Shown: positions 9,295 through 17,980, numbered from the stretch's first letter. The stretch is 64,000 bases of DNA from Candidatus Mailhella excrementigallinarum (GCA_944324075.1 CALUUZ010000001.1:62001-126000); one strand, 5' to 3'. Notes: generated from the letters alone by a model not told the origin. Program-made: numbers and translations.

Positions 9295-9510
9295 CAGGGA
9301 GGCTCCTCGCCCGCGTCTGCGGGTCTTTTGACGTTATGCTCTCCCTTACCGGGGGGAGACTGCCATTTTTGAGCGAAAAGCGTCCGGGGCGCAAGCATTT
9401 TCCCGGGCGCGAGCGGATTCGCGCGAAGGAGCTTTACAAGGAGCCGTCCTCCCCGCTACTCTGGGCGCAGGCCGGAGCATTCCGGCGCAACCTCTTTGCG
9501 GTGGAAAATC

Positions 9511-9717
9511 ATGCAGTTTGACGCAGCTTTCTTTTTTGCGGCCCTGGCCCTGGCTCTCGTGCTGGAGGGACTTCCCTGGGCGCTGGCTCCGGGCCGCACG
9601 CGGGAAAGCCTGCGCCTTCTGCTCGATCTCCCGCCCCAGGCCCTGCGGGCGGGCGGCGCGGCGCTGATCGCGCTGGGCATTCTGGCCGCCGCGCTGGGCA
9701 TCTGTTTCAGGAGCTGA
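9511..9717 (+). CDS. DUF2065 (YjeT-type) small membrane protein
   Basis: A 68-residue protein with two hydrophobic segments (FFFAALALALVLEGL at the N-terminus and AALIALGILAAALGICF at the C-terminus) joined by a basic loop with APGRTRESLRLLLDLPPQ. This is the pattern of DUF2065/PF09838 inner-membrane proteins, whose function is unknown. The ATG at 9511 has GGTGG six bases upstream; a TTG 15 bases earlier is less likely. Its stop is four bases before the glmU start, so the two are almost certainly cotranscribed and possibly translationally coupled. Confidence 0.78.
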   Translation: MQFDAAFFFAALALALVLEGLPWALAPGRTRESLRLLLDLPPQALRAGGAALIALGILAAALGICFRS

Positions 9718-9721
9718 TGGA

Positions 9722-11137
9722 ATGCAGGAAACAACTGGAGCCCTGATCCTTGCCGCAGGCAGGGGAACGCGCATGCCTTCCCCCCGCCCCAAGGCGCTGC
9801 AGACGCTGCTGGGCGAAAGCATGCTCGCGCTGATACTGGAAGAAACGGCAAAACTTTCCGGCCTTGCCGGCATATGGACGCTCGTCGGCCATCAGGCCGA
9901 ACTTGTGCGTGCGGAAGCGGAACGCGCGGCGGCCGCCCTGCCGCCTTCCCGCGCGGACGCCCCGCGCATCTTCTGCATCGAACAGAAGGAACAGCTCGGC
10001 ACGGGACACGCCCTGATGACGGCTCTGCCCGAAATGGCCGGACAGGCCGAGTTCGATCGGCTGCTGGTGCTTAACGGCGACGTCCCCCTGCTTTCGGCCC
10101 CGCTTCTGGCCCGTTTCATGCAGGAAGCGGGAGACTGCGACCTTGCCTTTCTTTCCCTCGAACTCCCCGATCCGGGCGCATACGGCCGCGTGGTACGCGA
10201 CAGGGAAGGCCGCGTCCGGGCCATTGTGGAAGCAAAGGACTACGATCCCGCCCTGCACGGGGCAGACCCGCATGAAATCAACTCCGGCCTGTATCTCATC
10301 CGGCGCGGGACGGCGGAAAGCCTGCTGCCCCGCCTGTCCAGCGACAATCGCGGCGGCGAATACTATATCACGGACCTGGTGAAGCTTGCGGCGGACGAGG
10401 GGCTTGACGCAAGAGGCATTCTGCTCCCTGCCGGAGACGGCGGCGAGGCCCTGCTCGGCGCGAATACCCCGGCCGAACTGGCGGAAGCCGAGCGTCTGCT
10501 GCAAAAACGCCGGGTGCGCGAACTGCTGGAAGGAGGCGTCATCCTGCACGCGCCGGAAAGCATCCGGGTCAGCCCTCTGGCGGAAATAGAGACGGGCGCG
10601 GAACTTGCCGGTCCCTGTGAAATATCGGGGCGGAGCATAGTCCGGCGCGGAGCGGTCATCGCCTCCCATTGCGTACTCCGCGACGCCATCATCGGCGAGG
10701 ACTGCCGCATCCATTCCTTCTGCCACATCGAAAGCGCCCGGGTGGAGGCCCGCTGTCTGGTGGGGCCGTATGCCCGGCTCCGTCCCGGAGCGGTGCTGGA
10801 GGAAGACGCGCACATGGGCAATTTTGTCGAGATGAAGAAAGCCCGTCTGGGCAGAGGCTCCAAGGCCAGCCATCTCAGCTACCTCGGCGATGCGGAAATA
10901 GGGCCGGGCGTGAACATCGGAGCGGGCACCATTACCTGCAACTACGACGGAACCCGCAAGCACCGCACCGTTATCGGCGCGGGGAGTTTCATCGGCAGCA
11001 ATACCGCTCTGGTTGCTCCCGTGGAACTGGGCGAGCATACGCTGGTGGGAGCCGGATCGGTCATCACCCGCGACGTGAATGCCGGAGAACTTGCCGTGGC
11101 CCGGAGCAGGCAGGTCAATCTGCCGCGGAAAAAGTAG
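9722..11137 (+). CDS. glmU: Bifunctional N-acetylglucosamine-1-phosphate uridyltransferase / glucosamine-1-phosphate acetyltransferase
   Basis: The 471 residues match the usual GlmU length. The N-terminal nucleotidyltransferase has LILAAGRGTRMPSPRPKALQ and LNGDVPLL (metal-binding Asp). From about residue 255 the left-handed beta-helix acyltransferase repeats run to GNFVEMKKARLGRGSK, SHLSYLGDAEIG and NIGAGTITCNYDG, which hold the acetyl-CoA and catalytic residues. It makes UDP-GlcNAc for peptidoglycan and lipid A in the cytoplasm. It follows DUF2065 by four bases. Its TAG stop is followed at once by a diverged family C repeat. Confidence 0.94.
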   Translation: MQETTGALILAAGRGTRMPSPRPKALQTLLGESMLALILEETAKLSGLAGIWTLVGHQAELVRAEAERAAAALPPSRADAPRIFCIEQKEQLGTGHALMTALPEMAGQAEFDRLLVLNGDVPLLSAPLLARFMQEAGDCDLAFLSLELPDPGAYGRVVRDREGRVRAIVEAKDYDPALHGADPHEINSGLYLIRRGTAESLLPRLSSDNRGGEYYITDLVKLAADEGLDARGILLPAGDGGEALLGANTPAELAEAERLLQKRRVRELLEGGVILHAPESIRVSPLAEIETGAELAGPCEISGRSIVRRGAVIASHCVLRDAIIGEDCRIHSFCHIESARVEARCLVGPYARLRPGAVLEEDAHMGNFVEMKKARLGRGSKASHLSYLGDAEIGPGVNIGAGTITCNYDGTRKHRTVIGAGSFIGSNTALVAPVELGEHTLVGAGSVITRDVNAGELAVARSRQVNLPRKK

Positions 11138-11332
11138 AGGCTGTTATCGCGTGATATTGAGAATGGCCCCGACCGCCGGGGCGCGAGCGCGGCGTTCTGT
11201 GAAACGAGCCCCGCCTGGAAGCGGAAGAAAGTGGCCGCGCAAAGGCGCAGGCGAACCGGCCGCGGATGCATGTTGCCGCCCGTTCCGCGGCAATACACAG
11301 CCCGCGCAGCAATATCAGCATTGTCATGGAGC
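11138..11332. repeat. Family C element, diverged and shortened
   Basis: The left part (GATATTGAGAATGGCC, then CCGACCGCCGGGGCGCGAGC) matches the right end of complete family C elements. The right part, read in reverse, matches their left end (ATGCTGATATTGCTGCGCGG). It is about 195 bp long against about 312 for complete copies and has lost the outer GGCTCTG, so it looks like an old internally deleted copy. It fills the glmU-flgE gap. Confidence 0.55.
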
Positions 11333-11357
11333 ATTTCAAGCGCGAAATGCTCCATGA
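11324..11357. terminator. Bidirectional hairpin between glmU and flgE
   Basis: A perfect 14-bp stem (TCATGGAGCATTTC paired with GAAATGCTCCATGA) around AAGCGC. It lies downstream of both convergent genes glmU and flgE. The stem sequence is the same type as the terminal arm of family A elements. Confidence 0.7.
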
Positions 11358-11386
11358 CAGAACATTTTCAGCAGCCTCGGAAGAAA

Positions 11387-12910
11387 TCAGTTTCTCTTCA
11401 GTTCCAGCGCCTTCTGGATCATGGCGTCAAGGGTGGTGATGGTTTTGCTGTTGCTCTGGAAGCCCCGCTGGGTGATGATCATGTTGGTCATTTCCCGCGA
11501 CATGTCCACGTTGGACGTCTCCAGATAGCCGCCCATGATCGTGCCGTAGTTTTCCGTGCCGGCCTCTCCGTATTCCACGTTTCCGGCTTCTTCTCCAGCG
11601 GAATAGAGATTGTTTCCCTCATGGCGCAGGCCATCCTCGCTGGCAAAGCGGAAAACCGGAATCCTGTACAGGGACTTTGTCTGGCCGTTGCTGTAGGTGG
11701 CCACGATATCGCCGTTTTCCTCCACCTGCACATCGGAAAGCTCTCCCGTGGGGTAGCCGTCCTGCCTGCTGGAAATCAGCGAGGAAGCGACCGGCAGATT
11801 GCTGGTCTGCTGCGTGCCGTGCGAGGGAGAACTCATGCCGGGCAGGGAGGATATGGATGTTCCCACTCCGGCCGCGCTGGCGGGCATGTTCTCCCATGCG
11901 TCGGACCCCGCGGTCAGCCCCAGATTCAGAGCCACGGTCTGCGGTTCGCGATCCGCAAAGGCAAGCGAAAGCTGCGGCGTGCCGTTGACCAGCGGCGCGG
12001 CAGTCCAGTTGTTCAAGTCCTTGAGATCCCCGCTCCCGGGAGTGAACGCCGACATGTTCGTCAGTTCTCCGCTGCTGGAAAAGGTCAGCGTGCCGGCCAT
12101 GAGCAGCCCCGCTCCCTCGCTGCCCTGCGCAGCCGCCCTGCCGTCCGCCGCGGGATCCATGGCCACCACGAATTCCACGACTTTCTGCCCGTTCGCTCCC
12201 GGCGCGGCGTCGAAATACACCGTCAGATCACGCGCGGTCCCCTGGCTGTCATACACGCGCAGGGGCTGCTTGTAGTCCGTTGCCGTAAGCGGCGGCGTCT
12301 GCCCGCCGTTCCATGACTTGAGCAGGGAAAAATAGGGGTTGTCCGGATCGGAAACGCTGTCATTGGTGACATTGAGATTCATCAGCGCCGTCAGGGACGT
12401 GGTGGCCCTGGGCGGAGACTGTGTCACTCCTTCCGCGCCGAAATCGATCTCGATGGGCGCAAGGCCGCCCACAGGCTGGCCGTCTTCCCCCAGCGCAAGG
12501 CCGGTCACGGATTTGCCGTCGGCGGAACGCAGCGTGCCTTCCGCATCGAAACGGAAGTTTCCCGCCCGCGTATAGTAGACGTTCTCGCCGTCCGACACCT
12601 GGAAGAACCCCTTGCCGGTAATGGCCAGATCCGTGAAGGAATTGCCCTGTTCATACGATCCGTCCGTAAACAGGGTGCGCGTAGCGGCAAGACGCACGCC
12701 CATGCCCGTCTGATGCCCCACGGGAATGGAATCTCCCGCCTGGGTCGTCGCGCCGGCCGCGCGCGTGGTCTGGTACATCATGTCATCGAACAGCGTGGAC
12801 TGCTGCTTGTATCCCACGGTGCTCACATTGGCCAGATTCTGCGCCACGGAACTCATTCCCGCGCTGTGGGCCCTGAGCCCGCTGGCTCCCGAATATAATC
12901 CCTGCATCAT
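11387..12910 (-). CDS. flgE: Flagellar hook protein FlgE
   Basis: A 507-residue exported axial protein of the flagellum. The N-terminal YSGASGLRAHSAGMSSVAQN, followed by LANVSTVGYK, is the conserved flagellar rod/hook heptad region. The C-terminal YLETSNVDMSREMTNMIITQ-RGFQSNSK segment is the matching coiled-coil terminus. Between them is the variable hook D1/D2 region. There is no cleaved signal peptide, as expected for type III flagellar export. ATG-ATG at 12910 is preceded by AAGGAG eight bases upstream. No other flagellar gene is nearby: neighbours are glmU and hisD. It indicates that the organism builds, or recently built, flagella. Confidence 0.9.
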   Translation of the reverse strand: MMQGLYSGASGLRAHSAGMSSVAQNLANVSTVGYKQQSTLFDDMMYQTTRAAGATTQAGDSIPVGHQTGMGVRLAATRTLFTDGSYEQGNSFTDLAITGKGFFQVSDGENVYYTRAGNFRFDAEGTLRSADGKSVTGLALGEDGQPVGGLAPIEIDFGAEGVTQSPPRATTSLTALMNLNVTNDSVSDPDNPYFSLLKSWNGGQTPPLTATDYKQPLRVYDSQGTARDLTVYFDAAPGANGQKVVEFVVAMDPAADGRAAAQGSEGAGLLMAGTLTFSSSGELTNMSAFTPGSGDLKDLNNWTAAPLVNGTPQLSLAFADREPQTVALNLGLTAGSDAWENMPASAAGVGTSISSLPGMSSPSHGTQQTSNLPVASSLISSRQDGYPTGELSDVQVEENGDIVATYSNGQTKSLYRIPVFRFASEDGLRHEGNNLYSAGEEAGNVEYGEAGTENYGTIMGGYLETSNVDMSREMTNMIITQRGFQSNSKTITTLDAMIQKALELKRN

Positions 12911-13034
12911 GGCACGGACTCCTTGCTGAAAAGATGCGGACGCGGCGGCAAATTTTGCCGGAACCCGACTCCTGCTCCAGCACATAGCACAAAGCGTGCC
13001 AAAACTGCCAGGGACCCGCTGACTTATTCTGTCA

Positions 13035-13149
13035 GCAGTCTGCGCCCGTGCGGAACACGGGCCGCTTTGCGGCGGCCGTCGTTGCCGCCCATGCCGGGGC
13101 AAAGCCGCGCGTCACGCACAGCGCCATCAGCGCAGCCCTGCGACAGAGC
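13035..13149. repeat. Family C left end, reverse orientation
   Basis: Read on the minus strand from 13149 the sequence is GGGCTCTGTCGCAGG, then GCTGATGGCGCTGTGCGTGA and CCCGTGTTCCGCACGGG. This matches the left half of the complete element at 24254. No matching right end was seen. It lies just upstream of the hisD promoter. Confidence 0.6.
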
Positions 13150-13163
13150 CCGGCAAAAATCGC

Positions 13164-13192
13164 TTGACAGCCGTCCCGCCTGCCTCCATGCT
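13164..13192 (+). promoter_or_regulatory. Putative sigma-70 promoter of hisD
   Basis: A perfect -35 hexamer TTGACA at 13164 is followed after 17 bases by CATGCT, a weak -10. The hisD start is about 50 bases further on. Motif match only. Confidence 0.4.
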
Positions 13193-13239
13193 TTTTGCTC
13201 CCTTTATTCAAGGGTATTCAGGAATCAAGGAGTTCAGCC

Positions 13240-14553
13240 ATGCCCTGCCGCCTGCTCAAAGTACAGTCCGCCGACGATCCCGCGGCCCTCGAGTTCTTCC
13301 GCACCCTTGCCGGAAGGCATGATCCCGGCGACGCGGTGGAAGCGCAGACGCGCGCCATTCTGGCCGATGTCGCCGCCCGGGGCGATGAAGCCGTCATCGA
13401 ACTGACCCGTCATTTTGACTGTCCGAGCTTTGCGGCCCCTCTGGCCGTGTCGCAGCAGGAACTGGAACGGGCGGCCTCGACCATCGCCCCCGACGAGCTG
13501 GACGTCATTGCCGAAGCCGCCGCACATATCCGCGAGTTTCATCAGGCCGAAAAAGAGCGTTCATGGTTCATGACCCGCCCCGACGGCACCGTGCTGGGGC
13601 AGAAGGTGGAAGCCGTGGAACGCGCGGGCCTGTATGTGCCCGGCGGGCAGGGCGGCAACACTCCGCTCATTTCCAGCCTGCTCATGGGGGCCGTGCCCGC
13701 TCAGGTAGCCGGAGTGCGGGAAATCGCCGTGGTTTCGCCTCCCCGTGAGGACGGCTCGCTCAATCCCTACATTCTGGCCGCCGCGTACCTGCTGGACATC
13801 ACCGAGGTCTACCGCGTCGGCGGCCCCTGGGCCATCGCCGCTCTGGCGCAGGGCACGGCGAGCATCCCCGCCGTGGACGTCATCGCCGGGCCGGGAAACA
13901 TCTTTGTCACCACAGCCAAGAAACTTGTACAGGGCAAGGTGGGCATCGACATGCTCGCCGGGCCGAGCGAAATTCTGGTGCTGGCCGACGACGGCGCGCA
14001 GGCCGAATGGATCGCGGCGGACCTGCTTTCCCAGGCGGAACACGACAAGCTGGCCTCGGCCATCTGCGTGACGGACTGCGCTCATCTGGCCGACCGGGTG
14101 CTCGCCGCGCTCTCGCGCCGTCTTGCGGATCTTCCCCGCGCGGAAATAGCTTCCGCCTCGCTGCGTGACTGGGGCGCCATTATTCTTGTGCCGAGCCTCC
14201 AGACCGGCATAGGCATGGCCAACGCCATCGCGCCCGAACACATGGAAGTCCTCACCCGCGACCCATGGAGCATCATGCCCCGGGTACGCCATGCGGGAGC
14301 GCTGTTCCTCGGCCAGCATTCCGCCGAAGCGGTGGGAGACTACTACGCCGGGCCGAACCATGTGCTGCCTACCATGGGCAGCGCCCGCCACGCTTCGGCC
14401 CTGGGTGTGCAGACATTCTGCAAGAAAACGAGTATCATTTCCGCCACAGCGGCATTCACGGAACGCCACGCATCCTCCATCGCCCGGCTTGCCCGGCTGG
14501 AAGGGCTGGAAGCCCATGCGCGCTCCGTGGAGCTGCGCGGACCTCGCGTCTAG
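13240..14553 (+). CDS. hisD: Histidinol dehydrogenase
   Basis: The 437-residue zinc enzyme catalyses the last two oxidations of histidine synthesis (histidinol to histidine, NAD+). Family signatures are YVPGGQGGNTPLISSLLMGA, the NAD-site IAGPGNIFVTTAKKLV, GPSEILVLADD, the metal/substrate block LLSQAEHDKLASAI, and IAPEHMEVLTRDP. The start at 13240 has AAGGAG eight bases before ATG; an in-frame upstream start gives a non-conserved extension. No other his genes are adjacent. The TAG stop is the first triplet of family A copy A6. purC follows after about 165 bases. Confidence 0.94.
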   Translation: MPCRLLKVQSADDPAALEFFRTLAGRHDPGDAVEAQTRAILADVAARGDEAVIELTRHFDCPSFAAPLAVSQQELERAASTIAPDELDVIAEAAAHIREFHQAEKERSWFMTRPDGTVLGQKVEAVERAGLYVPGGQGGNTPLISSLLMGAVPAQVAGVREIAVVSPPREDGSLNPYILAAAYLLDITEVYRVGGPWAIAALAQGTASIPAVDVIAGPGNIFVTTAKKLVQGKVGIDMLAGPSEILVLADDGAQAEWIAADLLSQAEHDKLASAICVTDCAHLADRVLAALSRRLADLPRAEIASASLRDWGAIILVPSLQTGIGMANAIAPEHMEVLTRDPWSIMPRVRHAGALFLGQHSAEAVGDYYAGPNHVLPTMGSARHASALGVQTFCKKTSIISATAAFTERHASSIARLARLEGLEAHARSVELRGPRV

Positions 14554-14650
14554 AGTGTTTCGCCATCGAAATGCTCTGCGGAAGCGTGAAACCTGCGGGC
14601 TGGAATACAGGGTCCGGCCGGCGGACATCTTCAATGGCAAAACGCTCTGG
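14551..14650. repeat. Family A repeat, compact full-length copy (A6)
   Basis: A 100-bp copy with clear inverted termini: AGAGTGTTTCGCCATCGAA on the left, and on the right, read in reverse, AGAGCGTTTTGCCATTGAA (16 of 19 identical). The left terminus overlaps the TAG stop of hisD. This is the best copy for defining the ends of the family. Confidence 0.8.
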
Positions 14651-14717
14651 AACTGTTTGACTTCAAACATGCTCCGGAAGTTGAAAGGAACGCTTCAAAA
14701 CCATAAAGGATCTTCCG

Positions 14718-15617
14718 ATGACCTATCCCGTCGTGACGCAAACAGACATCAGGGAATTTCCGCTGATTTCGCGCGGCAAGGTGCGCGATATTTATGATAT
14801 CGACGATGAGACGCTGCTTATCGTCACCACGGACCGCATGTCGGCCTTTGACGTGATCATGAGTTCGCCCATCCCCATGAAAGGCGTGGTGCTCAACCAG
14901 ATCACCCTGTTCTGGATGAAACGCTTCTCGCACCTTGTGCCCAACCACATCAGGGAAGCGGACGTCAACCGTTATCCCGCCGCCCTTCAGCCCTACAGGG
15001 ATGAACTGGCAGGCCGCTCCCTGCTGGCGAAGAAGGCCAGACCTCTGCCGGTGGAGTGCATCGTGCGCGGCTATCTGGCCGGTTCCGGCTGGAAAGACTA
15101 CAAAAAGACGGGTGAAGTGTGCGGGCACAGGCTGCCGGCGGGTCTGCAGGAATCCTCCCGGCTGCCCGAACCACTCTTCACGCCTTCCACCAAGGCTGAA
15201 CTCGGACAGCATGACGAGAACATCAGCCTGCAGGAAGCGGAAAGGATTCTCGGCACGGACAGGGCCCGTTCCGTGGCGGAACTGACCATGAGCATCTATC
15301 GTCAGGCCGGTGAATATGCCGCAGGCCGGGGCATCATCATTGCCGACACCAAGTTTGAGTTCGGCATGGTGGGCGACCGGCTGACCCTGATCGATGAAGT
15401 CCTCACCCCTGACTCGTCACGCTTCTGGCCCGCCGAGGGATATGCTCCCGGCCGGAGCCAGCCCAGCTTCGACAAGCAGTATCTGCGCGACTGGCTGGAG
15501 GGGCAGCCCTGGGACAAAACCCCGCCCCCGCCCGCTCTGCCCGGAGAAGTCATCAGAACCACCACGGAAAAATATCTGGAAGCCTATCATATCATCACCG
15601 GAAGCCACATTCAGTAA
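14718..15617 (+). CDS. purC: Phosphoribosylaminoimidazole-succinocarboxamide synthase
   Basis: The 299-residue SAICAR synthetase of purine synthesis (CAIR + aspartate + ATP). Signatures are ISRGKVRDIYDIDDETLLIV and TTDRMSAFDVIM at the N-terminus, VECIVRGYLAGSGWKDY, and DTKFEFGMVGDRLTLIDEVL near the C-terminus. The length is that of the yeast-type (about 300) rather than the short bacterial form (about 240). AAGGA precedes the ATG. fabI begins 18 bases after its stop, so the two are likely one transcript. Confidence 0.94.
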   Translation: MTYPVVTQTDIREFPLISRGKVRDIYDIDDETLLIVTTDRMSAFDVIMSSPIPMKGVVLNQITLFWMKRFSHLVPNHIREADVNRYPAALQPYRDELAGRSLLAKKARPLPVECIVRGYLAGSGWKDYKKTGEVCGHRLPAGLQESSRLPEPLFTPSTKAELGQHDENISLQEAERILGTDRARSVAELTMSIYRQAGEYAAGRGIIIADTKFEFGMVGDRLTLIDEVLTPDSSRFWPAEGYAPGRSQPSFDKQYLRDWLEGQPWDKTPPPPALPGEVIRTTTEKYLEAYHIITGSHIQ

Positions 15618-15635
15618 ACGCACGCAGGAGGCTAT

Positions 15636-16424
15636 ATGCTGCTGAAAGGAAAAAAGGCCCTGATCATGGGCGTTGCCAATAACCGTAGCATCGCCTACGG
15701 CATTTCATCCGCCTTCGCGCGTGAAGGCGCACGTCTTGCCTTCAGCTATGCCGGGGACGCGATCAAGAAGCGCGTCGAACCCATCTGCGAAGAACTCGGC
15801 GGGGAATTCACCTTTCCCTGCGATGTGAGCAGCGATGCGGAAATCGCCGCCGCCGCCGAAAAGGTGAAGGAAAAATGGGGAAAGATCGACGTGCTGGTTC
15901 ATTCCGTGGCCTATGCTCCCAAGGAGGAACTCGCGGGCCGCTATCTCGACACCTCCCGCGACGGCTTCAGGGTTGCCCTCGACATCTCCGCCTATTCGCT
16001 GGTGGGTCTGTGCCGCGCCTTTGAGCCGCTCATGGACGAAGGCTCCTCAGTTATCTGCATGACCTATTTCGGCGCGCAGAAGCTGGTTCCCAACTACAAT
16101 GTCATGGGCGTGGCCAAGGCTGCGCTGGAAGCCTCCGTGCGCTACCTTGCCTCCGATCTCGGGGAAAAAGGGGTACGCATCAACGCCATCAGCGCCGGCC
16201 CGATCAAGACCCTGGCCGCCTCGGGCATTTCGGATTTCCGCGTCATTCTTGACCATATCGAAAAATTCTCGCCCCTGCGCCGTAACGTGACCATCGATCA
16301 GGTCGGCAACGCCGCCCTTTTCCTGGCCTCGGATCTGGCCTCCGGCGTGACCGGCGACGTGCTGTTCGTGGACAGCGGCTACCAGACCATCGGCCTGACT
16401 CCGGTCATGGCTGAAAAGCACTGA
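15636..16424 (+). CDS. fabI: Enoyl-[acyl-carrier-protein] reductase (NADH)
   Basis: A 262-residue short-chain dehydrogenase-type enzyme that reduces the trans-2-enoyl-ACP double bond in fatty acid elongation. It begins LLKGKKALIMGVANNRSIAY, the FabI version of the NAD-binding motif. It has the FabI-type catalytic pair Y-x6-K in NYNVMGVAKAALE (about residues 154 and 161), and SAGPIKTLAASGI. AGGAGG precedes the ATG. It follows purC by 18 bases. FabI enzymes with this motif are the usual triclosan target; sensitivity cannot be judged here. Confidence 0.94.
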   Translation: MLLKGKKALIMGVANNRSIAYGISSAFAREGARLAFSYAGDAIKKRVEPICEELGGEFTFPCDVSSDAEIAAAAEKVKEKWGKIDVLVHSVAYAPKEELAGRYLDTSRDGFRVALDISAYSLVGLCRAFEPLMDEGSSVICMTYFGAQKLVPNYNVMGVAKAALEASVRYLASDLGEKGVRINAISAGPIKTLAASGISDFRVILDHIEKFSPLRRNVTIDQVGNAALFLASDLASGVTGDVLFVDSGYQTIGLTPVMAEKH

Positions 16425-16425
16425 T

Positions 16426-16462
16426 GTTTCCGGTGGCGCGGCAAGGCCGCGCCACCGGAAAC
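16426..16462 (+). terminator. Terminator hairpin after fabI
   Basis: GTTTCCGGTGGCGCGGC pairs with GCCGCGCCACCGGAAAC around a three-base loop, starting two bases after the fabI stop. There is no T-run, so it may act mainly as an RNA-end stabiliser or with Rho. Confidence 0.7.
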
Positions 16463-16492
16463 TGTCCCCTCCCGGGATTCCTCCTTTTGGGG

Positions 16493-16520
16493 TTGACGTT
16501 CTTCCGGCTTGTGAGATAAA
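16493..16520 (+). promoter_or_regulatory. Putative sigma-70 promoter for the small gene at 16605
   Basis: TTGACG at 16493 and GATAAA at 16515 are separated by 16 bases, a reasonable -35/-10 pair. Transcription would start near 16527, about 80 bases before the small membrane-peptide gene. Confidence 0.45.
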
Positions 16521-16604
16521 TCATTTCCCGGCAGAATTACGGAGCCAATCCTGTCCCCGAACCCTGTACCCCCGCCCGAACCCTATCCCCCTGGAGGAAG
16601 AGCC

Positions 16605-16685
16605 ATGGAATACGCATGGCTGATGCTCATCCCCGTGACCGCCCTTGCCGGTGCGCTGTGGTGGGCCAAAAGCCGCTCCTGCTGA
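16605..16685 (+). CDS. 26-residue single-span membrane peptide
   Basis: ATG at 16605 follows a strong CTGGAGG Shine-Dalgarno with eight-base spacing and opens a 26-codon frame ending in TGA. The product is MEYAWLMLIPVTALAGALWW plus AKSRSC: one hydrophobic helix followed by a short basic tail and a terminal cysteine. The strong ribosome site, the upstream promoter-like motif and the downstream terminator support a real gene. No function can be assigned; small membrane proteins of this kind often regulate transporters or oxidases. It converges with a similar tiny gene at 16948-17034. Confidence 0.6.
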   Translation: MEYAWLMLIPVTALAGALWWAKSRSC

Positions 16686-16781
16686 TGCGGCCACCAAGGG
16701 CAGGACGATGAAGGAGCCTGCTGCCCCTGGCCGGGAGCCGGGGAATATCATGAGAACACGGAAGGAAAAAACGCCTGACGT

Positions 16782-16847
16782 GCCCGCCTTCACATGAAAA
16801 CAGCCCGCCGGAAATTTCCGGCGGGCTGTTTTCATGTGAAGGCGGGC
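16782..16847. terminator. 66-bp perfect palindrome between two tiny genes
   Basis: Two 33-base arms are perfectly complementary with no loop: the left arm begins GCCCGCCTTCACATGAAAAC and the centre is GGAAATTTCC. It lies between the convergent small genes at 16605 and 16948 and is likely a bidirectional terminator. A perfect arm of this length is unusual and could also be extruded as a cruciform. Confidence 0.75.
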
Positions 16848-16947
16848 GGCTTCATGCTCAACCTTTGCCTTCCCCATCGTCGCTCTTTTTGCCGTCAGCC
16901 CTGGGAGGCCGCCACGAACAGGCGTCACGCGCCTGGCTTCCCTGCCC

Positions 16948-17034
16948 TCAGGAAGGCAGAATGCCTTTCCTGCGCAGGAAAATGACAAGACCCAGCACTG
17001 CGACGATAATCAGAATGTCACCCCATGAACTCAT
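16948..17034 (-). CDS. 28-residue single-span membrane peptide
   Basis: On the minus strand AAGGAGG stands five bases before the ATG at 17034. The 28-residue product starts MSSWGDILIIVAVLGLVIFL and ends RRKGILPS. It has a hydrophobic helix followed by positive charges, suggesting an N-out or tail-anchored orientation. It has the same overall design as the gene at 16605 but no sequence identity. Function is unknown. The near-consensus ribosome site and the shared palindromic terminator are the main evidence that it is expressed. Confidence 0.6.
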   Translation of the reverse strand: MSSWGDILIIVAVLGLVIFLRRKGILPS

Positions 17035-17063
17035 GTCAACCTCCTTGCCGGGGATTCATGCCC

Positions 17064-17290
17064 AGGGCATTTCGTTCCTGAAATGCCCTGCGGAGTCGAG
17101 CAAACGAGACTCATCTCCGCCCTCCTTGTCCGCAAATCGCTTCGCGCTCACGGCCGGGGCGCCGCGGCGCCCCCCTTCCCAGGTATCGCCGCAATTCACT
17201 TTGCGGCGTCAAGCTCGGGCTTCAGGCGTGAAGCCTGCGGGCCGGAACACGGTATCTGACCCGCAGATATTTTCAAACGCAAAACGCTCC
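17064..17290. repeat. Family A repeat (copy A7)
   Basis: The block begins with the hairpin AGGGCATTTC-GTTCCT-GAAATGCCCT and ends ATTTTCAAACGCAAAACGCT, with the CTGCGGGCCGGAACACGG core and a GCCGCAATTCACTTTGCGGC hairpin inside. With 17291-17497 it forms the leader region of the next gene. Confidence 0.75.
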
Positions 17291-17497
17291 AGAAAGCGGC
17301 CGGTTCCCGGAAGGAGTATCGCTCTTTCCCGTGCGGCGGACAAGAGCATGATAGAACAGGCTCCCCGGCAGAGCGCAGCTTCTCATTGCCTTGACAATGC
17401 TCCCTCCCCTGTCGCATTCTGCGCCCCTGCCTTCCGCCCTTTTCAGAAGAAAGGGGCAGTCATGTTTTTATAACACATAAAAATATAAAGGGAATGT

Positions 17498-17980
17498 ATG
17501 ATTCTGGATCGCCTTGAACATATCGCCCGCTGGCCTCTCGGCACGGCATGGGCGGAAATAGGCGCGGAACTCGGACAACTGGCGGCCGAGGGAGCCGGAC
17601 TGCCGGAGGGCGAATATTCCCTGCCTCACGGCGCGAAAGCTTTCGTGCAGACGTATGTCAGCCGTGATCAGGCAGAGGGACTGTATGAGAATCATCACAT
17701 CATGGCCGATGTCCAGACCGTGCTGGACGGAGAGGAATACATGCTTGTCGCCGACGCGGAAGGGCTTGCCCCTGATGCCCGGCGCGGCGGCAGCGACACG
17801 GAATTCTTTCGGGAAACCCCGCCTGCCTCGGCTCGTGTTCTGCTGCGGCCCGGAATATTCGCGCTGCTGCTGCCGGGGGAGGCGCACATGCCCTGTCTGG
17901 CGGCAGATCGCCCCGCCACGGTGAAAAAACTGGTGGCAAAAATTCCGGCTGTGCTGCTCTCTCCTGCCCCGGAACGGTGA
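17498..17980 (+). CDS. YhcH/YjgK/YiaL (DUF386) family protein
   Basis: A 160-residue cytoplasmic protein of the beta-barrel DUF386/PF04074 family. The diagnostic block is YENHHIMADVQTVLDGEEYM at about residues 66-86, with histidines likely to bind metal, followed by ILLRPG/FALLLPGEAHMP. Relatives (YhcH, TabA, NanQ) have been linked to sialic acid anomerisation or biofilm control, but the role here is unknown because no sialic acid genes are nearby. AAAGGG precedes the ATG; the AT-rich stretch at 17465-17490 may hold its promoter. The TraR-like gene follows after 75 bases. Confidence 0.8.
   Translation: MILDRLEHIARWPLGTAWAEIGAELGQLAAEGAGLPEGEYSLPHGAKAFVQTYVSRDQAEGLYENHHIMADVQTVLDGEEYMLVADAEGLAPDARRGGSDTEFFRETPPASARVLLRPGIFALLLPGEAHMPCLAADRPATVKKLVAKIPAVLLSPAPER

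Noticed and set aside
9496..9510. TTG start for the DUF2065 gene
   Set aside because: The ATG at 9511 has a correctly spaced GGTGG and gives the family-typical N-terminal membrane segment.
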